A DNA stretch of 6,891 nucleotides, taken from positions 1-6,891 of the forward strand of contig JAUJMI010000200.1 in NCBI GenBank assembly GCA_030446945.1. The letters run 5' to 3'. Of the stretch, positions 1 to 5,306 are shown one piece after another (within the stretch, counting starts at the first letter, position 1; the number at the start of each line of letters is the position of its first letter). Source of the DNA: Longimicrobium sp. (GTDB lineage Bacteria > Gemmatimonadota > Gemmatimonadetes > Longimicrobiales > Longimicrobiaceae). The position numbers and the translations under genes were made by a program. A model generated the notes under the pieces. The model did not search any database, had not been told where the DNA came from, and worked only from the letters and a program-made list of their open reading frames with translations.

Positions 1-1878
1 TTCGACCTGGAGACGACGGGGCTGGATGCGGCCCGCGACCGCATCTTCATGGTCGCCGTGCGCGATCCGGCGGGCGACACGCACGTGCTGGAGGCGGATG
101 GCGGGGGCGACGAGGCCGAGGCGGAGCTGATCCGGCGCCTGGTGGCGGCGGTGCGGGCGGCCGACCCGGACGTAATCGAGAACCACAACCTGCACGGCTT
201 CGACCTCCCCTTTTTGGCCGAGCGGACGCGGCGGCTGGGCGTGCCGCTCCCGCTGGGGCGCCTGGGCCGGCTGGGCCTGCGCGAGCGCGCCGCCCGGCGC
301 GGCACGGCGCGCGGCGACGAGGGGCGGCGGGTGCGCCTCCTGGCGCCGGGGCGCGAGCTGATCGACACGATGGACGCGGTGATCCGCTACGACTTCTCGG
401 CGCGCGAGCTGCCGGGCCACGGCCTCAAGGCGGTCGCGCGGCACTTCGGCGTGGCCGCGCCGGAGCGGGAGTACGTCCCCGGGAGCCAGGTGTACGCCGT
501 GTACTGCCGGCACCCCGAGCGCGTGCGGCGGTACGCGGCGGACGACGTGGAGGAAGTCGCGGCGCTGGCGCGGCTCCTTGGCGGCGCGGCCTTCGCCCTG
601 GCGCGCATGGCCCCCCGCCGCTACGAGCGCCTCGCCGACGCCGGCCCGGCCACGGGGGTGATCGACCCGCTCCTGGTGCGGGCGTACCTGCGCGCGGGCG
701 CGGCGCTCCCCGCGCATCGCCCCGGCGACCACACCCCACACCGCGGCGCGGCGCTGCACCTCTTCGCCACCGGTGTGGCGTGGCGCGTGGTGAAGGCAGA
801 CGTGGCCAGCCTGTACCCCTCGCTCATGCGCGCCTACCGCATCGGCCCGGAGAGTGACCACCTGGGCGCGCTGCTGGCGCTGGTGGACCGGCTGGTGGAG
901 CACCGGCTCGCCGCCAAGACGAGCGCGCGGGCGGCGCCCCCCGGCTCGGCGGAGCGGCACACGCACGAGGCGGTCTCGGCCGCGATGAAGGTGGTGGTCA
1001 ACTCCGCCTACGGCTACATGGCGGCCGGCGGCGAGCTGACCCGCTTCGCCGACGTGCACGCCGCCAACGAGGTGACGCGCCGCGGCCGCGACACCCTGGC
1101 GCTGATGTGCCGCGAGCTCGCCGCGCGCGGGGTGACGCTGCTGGAGGCGGACACGGACGGCGTCTACTTCGCCGTCCCCGAGGGGTGGAGCGAGGCGGAC
1201 GAGCGGCGCGTCGTGGGCGAAGTGGGGGCGCTCCTCCCTCCGCTGGTGCAGCTGGAGTTCGAGGGGCGCTACGCGGCGATGCTCTCGCACGAGCCCAAGA
1301 ACTACGTGCTGCTGGGCTACGACGGCACCCTGCTCCTCCGCGGCGTCGCCTTCCGCTCCAGCCGCTCGGAAGCCTTTGGAGAGGCCTTCCTGCGCCGTGC
1401 CCTCGAACGCCTCTTCGCGGGCGACCTCGCCGGCGTCCGCGAGGCGTACCTCGCCACCGTGGGCGCGCTGCGGCGCCGCGAGCTCCCCGCGTCCGACGTC
1501 GCGTCGCGCATCCGGCTGACGAAATCGCCCGAAGCCTACGCCGCCACCCGCCAGACCCGGCGCGAGCTGGCGTACGAAGCGCTCCTCGCCAGCGGCCGCA
1601 CCTCGTGGCGCGCCGGCGAGCGCGTGGACGTGTACCGTACCCAGGGCGGGGGCGCCGCCGTTCTCCCCGCGGACGAAGCCGCGCGGGCGGCGCTGCGCGA
1701 CTACGACGCGGAGCACTACGCGCGCGTGCTCCGCACCCACTTCGCCGCCCGCCTCGCCCGCGCCCTCACCCCGGAAGATTTCTCCACCCTCTTCGCCGGC
1801 CCGGACCAGCTCTCCCTCTTCGCCCCGTCCGCGGCCGAGATGCGCCCGGTCCTTTCCGTGACAGGAGAGTCGGTCTAA
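1..1878 (+). CDS. Family B DNA polymerase with 3'-5' exonuclease domain (5' end outside window)
   Basis: This is a template-directed DNA polymerase of family B with a proofreading exonuclease. The reading frame is open from base 1, so the true start and N-terminal domain lie upstream; the ATG at 49 is internal because the Exo I motif precedes it. Numbering from base 1: Exo I FDLETTGLD (residues 1-9, D2/E4), Exo II NHNLHGFD (61-68), Exo III Y178-x3-D182 (DEDDy type). Motif A is DVASLYPS (267-274), motif B K330-x3-NSAYGY (334-339), motif C ADTDG (D384, D386), and a KNY element follows at 433-435. All catalytic acids are present, so both activities look intact. QLSLF at 603-607, near the C-terminus, matches the bacterial beta-clamp-binding motif, as at the C-terminus of E. 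coli Pol II. Motif C is DTDG rather than the usual YGDTDS, and fingers and thumb are compact. Codons are overwhelmingly G/C-ending. It could be a Pol II-like repair polymerase or a divergent lineage. No downstream partner is evident. The family call is very secure; the exact subfamily is not. Confidence 0.95.
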   Translation, partial: FDLETTGLDAARDRIFMVAVRDPAGDTHVLEADGGGDEAEAELIRRLVAAVRAADPDVIENHNLHGFDLPFLAERTRRLGVPLPLGRLGRLGLRERAARRGTARGDEGRRVRLLAPGRELIDTMDAVIRYDFSARELPGHGLKAVARHFGVAAPEREYVPGSQVYAVYCRHPERVRRYAADDVEEVAALARLLGGAAFALARMAPRRYERLADAGPATGVIDPLLVRAYLRAGAALPAHRPGDHTPHRGAALHLFATGVAWRVVKADVASLYPSLMRAYRIGPESDHLGALLALVDRLVEHRLAAKTSARAAPPGSAERHTHEAVSAAMKVVVNSAYGYMAAGGELTRFADVHAANEVTRRGRDTLALMCRELAARGVTLLEADTDGVYFAVPEGWSEADERRVVGEVGALLPPLVQLEFEGRYAAMLSHEPKNYVLLGYDGTLLLRGVAFRSSRSEAFGEAFLRRALERLFAGDLAGVREAYLATVGALRRRELPASDVASRIRLTKSPEAYAATRQTRRELAYEALLASGRTSWRAGERVDVYRTQGGGAAVLPADEAARAALRDYDAEHYARVLRTHFAARLARALTPEDFSTLFAGPDQLSLFAPSAAEMRPVLSVTGESV

Positions 1879-2039
1879 AAGCGTGTTCGCCTACTTCCTG
1901 AACGGAGCGCCGCGCCGCATCTGCCTCGACGCTGTCGCGGGGCCTGGAGTGAAGGAGACGACCAACGCCACCCATACCGAACCGGCCCCCATGCCGCGGT
2001 CCGTACTGGCCTGGCCGAGGAACATGGGCAGCGGCGAGC

Positions 2040-2147
2040 CCGGCCCAAGCGCCGCCAGCAGCCATGATGCGCCGCAGCTGCGCGCCCAGCGCGGTGCGGA
2101 TGCCGATCTCATGCGTGCGCGGCCACGGTAAACCACATTAGCGCGTA
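2040..2147 (-). pseudogene. Decayed 3' fragment of an ADOP-type ABC transporter permease
   Basis: Read on the minus strand, three short blocks match the C-terminus of the intact permease at 5307-6891, each in a different frame. YALMWFTV matches YALMSFTV, HEIGIRTALGAQLRRIMA matches the second FtsX motif REIGIRSALGAQPRRIMA, and LLAALGP matches LLAALGP. At DNA level 2061-2147 aligns with 5530-5618 (8 mismatches over 87 aligned bases plus 2 missing bases), and 2040-2063 aligns with 5357-5380 (1 mismatch in 24). Two lesions explain the frame changes: a 2-base loss near 2120, followed by an in-frame TGA, and a deletion equivalent to about 152 bases (5381-5532) whose junction is a shared GCC at 2061-2063. 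The sequence encoding the rest of the permease is absent: homology stops at 2147, 45 bases before the sigma gene. It cannot make a functional protein. It may derive from a lost tandem paralogue rather than directly from the copy seen here. Confidence 0.85.
2061..2147. repeat. Imperfect direct repeat, partner at 5530-5618
   Basis: This 87-base segment recurs in the same orientation at 5530-5618 inside the intact permease, with 79 of 87 aligned bases identical by my hand count and a 2-base gap. It encodes the second FtsX signature region. The two copies bracket the sigma/anti-sigma unit, so the repeat is both a record of a former permease gene and a possible substrate for homologous recombination across the 3.4 kb between them. 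Confidence 0.85.
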
Positions 2148-2192
2148 CGGTGACGCTGTAATGGGAGGGGAAGTGGCGGCGTAATTCTCTGC

Positions 2193-2759
2193 ATGAGCAC
2201 CAACCAGAAAGCGCACCCGATGCGGGGACACGTGCCGGACCCAGCCGAAGATCTGCTGCTCGGAGATGCGCTCGACGACCCTGCGCACTTTGTCAGCAAC
2301 CTGCATTCGCGGTACTCGGGTCTCGTGTTCGGAGTCGCCTACCGTATCACGGGCTCGGCATCCGATGCACAGGACGTCGTTCAGAACGTTTTCCTGAAGC
2401 TGCCCGCGTCCCTCCGCAGCTTCGATCTGAGGCGCCCCATCGCTCCCTGGATCAAACGCCTTGCGGCCCGCGCGGCGCTTGACCTCGCCAGGACGACTCG
2501 CCGCCGCAGCGACCGTGAGAGACGAGCCGACCACGGAAGGGAAGATGTACAAGATGTCGAGGAGGCGATCCTGGCCCGCGTCGCCCTCAGAGCGGCTCTT
2601 GACCGGCTACCCGCAGAGATGCGCGCGATCATCGTGCTGAAAGAGATCGAAGGGTACACCAACGCTGAGATCGCGGAAATGCTTCAAATCACACCCGCGA
2701 ACGCTGCCGTCCGCCTCCACCGTGCATGGAAGCGACTACTGAAACACGTCGACAGGTAA
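2193..2759 (+). CDS. ECF-type RNA polymerase sigma factor (sigma-70 family)
   Basis: This 188-residue protein has the two-domain layout of extracytoplasmic-function sigma factors, which direct RNA polymerase to a small regulon when released from an anti-sigma factor. Sigma-2 spans about residues 38-102: YSGLVFGVAYRITGSASDAQ, then DVVQNVFLKL (61-70, core-binding and -10 helix region), then WIKRLAARAALDLAR (86-100). A charged Arg/Asp/Glu-rich linker follows (101-124). Sigma-4 spans about 132-186, with LDRLPAEMRAIIVLKEIEGY (137-155), then the helix-turn-helix TNAEIAEMLQITPANAAVRL (156-175) and a basic tail that reads the -35 element. There is no sigma-1 or sigma-3 domain. The ATG at 2193 is the most upstream in-frame ATG after the stop at 2151-2153, but no good Shine-Dalgarno precedes it; a later start at 2220 would also leave both domains whole. 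The stop lies 6 bases before the next gene, which encodes an anti-sigma-like protein, so the two are almost certainly co-transcribed. No cysteines are present, so direct thiol control of the sigma factor itself is unlikely. Confidence 0.93.
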   Translation: MSTNQKAHPMRGHVPDPAEDLLLGDALDDPAHFVSNLHSRYSGLVFGVAYRITGSASDAQDVVQNVFLKLPASLRSFDLRRPIAPWIKRLAARAALDLARTTRRRSDRERRADHGREDVQDVEEAILARVALRAALDRLPAEMRAIIVLKEIEGYTNAEIAEMLQITPANAAVRLHRAWKRLLKHVDR

Positions 2760-2765
2760 ATCATC

Positions 2766-4910
2766 ATGCTTCTGCATCCCCGCTTGGCAACCCTTCTTGA
2801 ATTCACCAGGGGCGGATTGGACACCGCTCGCCGGCAGAAGGTCGCCTCTCACCTGCTCGCGTGCAGTCGCTGCAGCAGGAAAGTGCTGATGGTGACGTCG
2901 ATCCGAGAGCAACTGCACGGAGCCGTGAGCCTTCCGCCGGCATCAGGCGTACAAATTCGCGCTCACCACCCGGCTGGGGCAGAACTGCGCCGCGCTCGCC
3001 GTCAACGCCGACTCGTGGGTACGCCGGGCCGCCTCGCCGCATGCGTTATCGGTCTGCTGATGATCCTGGTCGCACACTCGGTACTCGCTCCCGAGGCTAC
3101 CGCGGGTGGCAGTGAGCTTCGGTTCTCGTCGGAGCGCCCCAACCGCGGAGCCCAGATCCGTCTCGACTATCGCGACGCGCAACGCTTCGCAAAGCACGAC
3201 TCGCTGCGTGTTAGAGCTCGGTATCGGTCTGCCCGGGGGGTGAACTACAACAACGGCCCCGTGTTCACTCACGCGGCGTATCTGGTTCGCAGCGGAACCG
3301 ACCGTTTCGCTGGTACCCTGCAGCTTCCCGACAGCGTCGTGTACGCGACGTTCTCCGTCGAAGATCTCTCTGGCGGGGTGGTCGATCACAACGGTCACCG
3401 TCTTTGGGAGCTCATCGTACACGAGCACGATACCCCGACGTTCTCAGGCCTCGAGCAGAGGTTCCTGGAGCTGCACGGGCGAAACTGGGAGCTCATGCGT
3501 GAGACAGCATCGCGGATGGTAAAGATTTTTCCGGACCATCCCGCCGCCTGGCACTACCACAAGTTCATGGAGGGACAGCTGGCACGCGGGCGCGGAGTTG
3601 ACAGCCTGAAACGCTTCCACGCTGAAAATAGCCGGAGACTCCACCGTCTGCTGGAGTCGCGCCCGGGGTTGTCCGTGGAGGCAGTTTGGGGAATGTCGGT
3701 GTATGCGGCTGATCCGGCGGTGGCGGCGCACTGGCGGCGAAGGCTCGTCGCTGAGTTCCCGCGCCATTACCGGGGGGCGTTTCAGCGGGAGGACGAACTC
3801 GTACGCCAGCTGGAAGCCGATCCAGCGCTTCTGCTCTCCGAGATGGAAGGCGTCTGGGCTGACATCCAGGCAGATGCCGGTCCACATCACGCTTTCTGGT
3901 TCAAGAACGGTGTCGTGTTCGCTCGGCTCGCAAAGGATCCCGCTGCGTTCCTACGGTGGACCGATCGCGTTGTACGTTATGACGACCTGCAGCCCCACAG
4001 CGTTGCGTACTACCTTCGCGGGCTCGGAGAGTGGAGCGAGTTGCACAAGACTGGTATCGATAGGCTGCAGGGCGAAATGGCGCGTCTAGCTCGCCGGCCG
4101 GACTCGGAGCGGCCGCTAGACCGGTCGGTGCTCGAGCAACGCAGGAACACACTACAGGCGGCGGCGGAGATGCGAGATGCACTCGCGGACCTCCTTCTTG
4201 CTGTGGGCGATAGCAGCGGCGCGATGCGCGAGCGAGCCCATGTCGCCGACGCCATCTGGCGAGTGAGCGTCTTCAGATCGCTGGGCCGCCTGCATCTCGC
4301 AGCCGGCGATACCCGGAGTGCCATATTACAGGCCGCGCGGATCGCCGTGGATCCCTCGACATCAGCCGCGCTGGCCGACACGATCCGGTCTCAGTTGGAT
4401 ATCGCTCCCGCCGACGTGCGGTGGACCGCCGCATTGGCGCGGGCGCGAACGGAGATGGTGCGCCGTACGCTCGCTGAAGGTGAGCCGGTGCAGCTTCGGG
4501 AAGGAATCGCCGTATTGAGCACGTCGGGAAGAAGAGAAACCTTGTGGGGCCTGCTAAACGACGGACCGGGAGTCGTAGCCTACTGGTCACCGACTTGTGC
4601 GCCGTCCAGGCGGCAGCTCCCGGAGCTTGCCAAGTTGTCTGCCGGGCTACGGCAGCAGGGGATACCTCTCATTGCCGTAGCCAAGGGGAATCAGGAGGAA
4701 CTTCAGAATTTCCTCGTGCGGGAGCGTGTGGAGCTGGAGACCGTTGCGGACCCGGGTGATGTAGCAGCCGGACTCCGGAACTTTGGAACTCCAACTTACT
4801 ACGTGCTCGACGGTGTGGGCCGGATCTGGTTCCGCGGCAGCGCTCTTTCAGACGTGCCGAGGCAACTTTACGCCGTCAGTCACGTGGATCTGCTCGAACA
4901 ACCAGACTGA
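2766..4910 (+). CDS. Transmembrane anti-sigma-like protein with exported TlpA/thioredoxin-fold domain
   Basis: This 714-residue protein probably holds the upstream sigma factor inactive and senses something outside the cytoplasm. Residues 1-88 carry H4-x24-H29-x3-C33-x2-C36, the zinc-ligand spacing of ZAS anti-sigma domains; from memory, ChrR uses H6/H31/C35/C38. A strongly basic stretch (74-89) precedes one membrane helix (about 90-108), predicting an inside N-terminus and an exported C-terminus. Residues about 116-222 look beta-rich. About 229-590 is mostly helical with TPR-like segments, for example around 235-265 and 502-527. About 580-712 resembles TlpA/ResA thioredoxin folds: VVAYWSPTCAPSRRQLPEL with C611-A-P-S614, and GTPTYYVLDGVGRIWF with the expected cis-Pro at 676. 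The second active-site cysteine is Ser, so it cannot act as a normal dithiol reductase. C611 is the only cysteine beyond the membrane. Start: ATG with AGG (2754-2756) 9 bases upstream, overlapping the end of the sigma gene, so translation is probably coupled. Codon use is less GC-biased than in the flanking genes. Anti-sigma function is inferred; the ligand or redox signal is unknown. Confidence 0.85.
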   Translation: MLLHPRLATLLEFTRGGLDTARRQKVASHLLACSRCSRKVLMVTSIREQLHGAVSLPPASGVQIRAHHPAGAELRRARRQRRLVGTPGRLAACVIGLLMILVAHSVLAPEATAGGSELRFSSERPNRGAQIRLDYRDAQRFAKHDSLRVRARYRSARGVNYNNGPVFTHAAYLVRSGTDRFAGTLQLPDSVVYATFSVEDLSGGVVDHNGHRLWELIVHEHDTPTFSGLEQRFLELHGRNWELMRETASRMVKIFPDHPAAWHYHKFMEGQLARGRGVDSLKRFHAENSRRLHRLLESRPGLSVEAVWGMSVYAADPAVAAHWRRRLVAEFPRHYRGAFQREDELVRQLEADPALLLSEMEGVWADIQADAGPHHAFWFKNGVVFARLAKDPAAFLRWTDRVVRYDDLQPHSVAYYLRGLGEWSELHKTGIDRLQGEMARLARRPDSERPLDRSVLEQRRNTLQAAAEMRDALADLLLAVGDSSGAMRERAHVADAIWRVSVFRSLGRLHLAAGDTRSAILQAARIAVDPSTSAALADTIRSQLDIAPADVRWTAALARARTEMVRRTLAEGEPVQLREGIAVLSTSGRRETLWGLLNDGPGVVAYWSPTCAPSRRQLPELAKLSAGLRQQGIPLIAVAKGNQEELQNFLVRERVELETVADPGDVAAGLRNFGTPTYYVLDGVGRIWFRGSALSDVPRQLYAVSHVDLLEQPD

Positions 4911-5306
4911 TACTGCACGCGATCGGCACGGAGCACTGAGGCGCGTGGCGGAGCGGGAGGTGAGGAGCTGATCCCGCAGACCCGGAATCGCCTGTCGCGA
5001 CGCCGCGCACCAGGGGGTTTTGCGGCGTACGCCGGGGACCCGCTGGAGATTCACGTCGCCGCCGCGGAGCGAGTCGGCACTCTTCCACCCGGATTGGCTG
5101 AAAGGACGGAATGAAATCGGATAGCGGACCCCCTCTGGGCCCCGGCCGCCGTGGTACTTGCCGATCAACGCGGGCGAATAGGGCAGTCGCTGTCTCTCGC
5201 GTGATTGTCGTAGGGCACCGGTCAGGAACCATTTTACCGCATCCAGATCCAGGGGGTCGAGTGGCCTTCTCTCCATGCCCTCTGCGCCTCCGTGTGACGC
5301 GCAGCT
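4911..5306. other. Intergenic region between convergent genes; no supported gene
   Basis: These 396 bases separate the 3' ends of the anti-sigma gene (+) and the permease (-). I find no RNA gene, insertion sequence or CRISPR-like repeat. A 142-codon minus-strand frame (5276 down to 4848) has an upstream GGAGG 10 bases before its ATG and follows the permease stop by 30 bases. However, it overlaps the 3' end of the anti-sigma gene, uses mixed codons and resembles no family I know. A plus-strand frame from ATG 5111 has AGGA before it but soon runs antisense to the permease. Neither is convincing. One modest inverted repeat (5000-5034) is listed separately. Transcripts from both sides must end here, but no classic terminator is visible. 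Confidence 0.55.
5000..5034. repeat. Short inverted repeat and 12-bp palindrome between convergent genes
   Basis: ACGCCGC (5000-5006) and GCGGCGT (5022-5028) are perfect 7-base inverted repeats around a 15-base loop, and CGGCGTACGCCG (5023-5034) is a perfect 12-base palindrome sharing the second arm. The two structures are mutually exclusive. No T-run follows on either strand, so an intrinsic terminator is doubtful. In DNA this GC-rich, such palindromes arise easily by chance. Confidence 0.25.

Larger units (their letters stand above)
1879..2192. other. Intergenic region between polymerase and sigma factor, containing a permease remnant
   Basis: No intact gene is visible here. Bases 1879-2039 show nothing I can assign, and no convincing hairpin plus T-tract terminator follows the polymerase. 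Bases 2040-2147 are a decayed permease fragment, listed separately. The last 45 bases must hold the promoter and leader of the sigma operon. TGTAAT at 2157-2162 resembles a housekeeping -10 box but has no clear -35 partner. I see no canonical ECF promoter of the GGAAC/CGTC type with 16-17 base spacing. A purine-rich GGGAGGGG (2163-2170) lies 22 bases before the sigma ATG, too far for a normal Shine-Dalgarno. Confidence 0.6.

Noticed and set aside
1107..1901. Long plus-strand frame of 264 codons inside the polymerase gene
   Set aside because: Arg/Ala/Pro-rich shadow of the polymerase; all polymerase motifs lie in the other frame.
2127..2187. Possible ECF-type autoregulatory promoter upstream of the sigma gene
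   Set aside because: GTAAAC (2127-2132) followed by CGTA has a spacing of about 10 bases, too short, and it lies inside permease homology. No GGAAC/CGTC pair with 16-17 base spacing was found.
1879..2192. Insertion sequence ends or transposase remains at the module's left border
   Set aside because: No terminal inverted repeats, target duplications or transposase-like peptides are visible; the recognisable material is permease sequence.
2109..2552. Minus-strand frame of 147 codons antisense to the sigma gene
   Set aside because: Only its last few residues (YALMWFTV) are meaningful, and these belong to the permease remnant; the rest is antisense to the sigma factor.
4848..5276. Minus-strand 142-codon frame just after the permease stop, with GGAGG 10 bases before its ATG
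   Set aside because: It overlaps the end of the anti-sigma gene, has mixed codon use, loses protein-like character in its second half and resembles no family I recognise. Kept only as a note in the intergenic entry.
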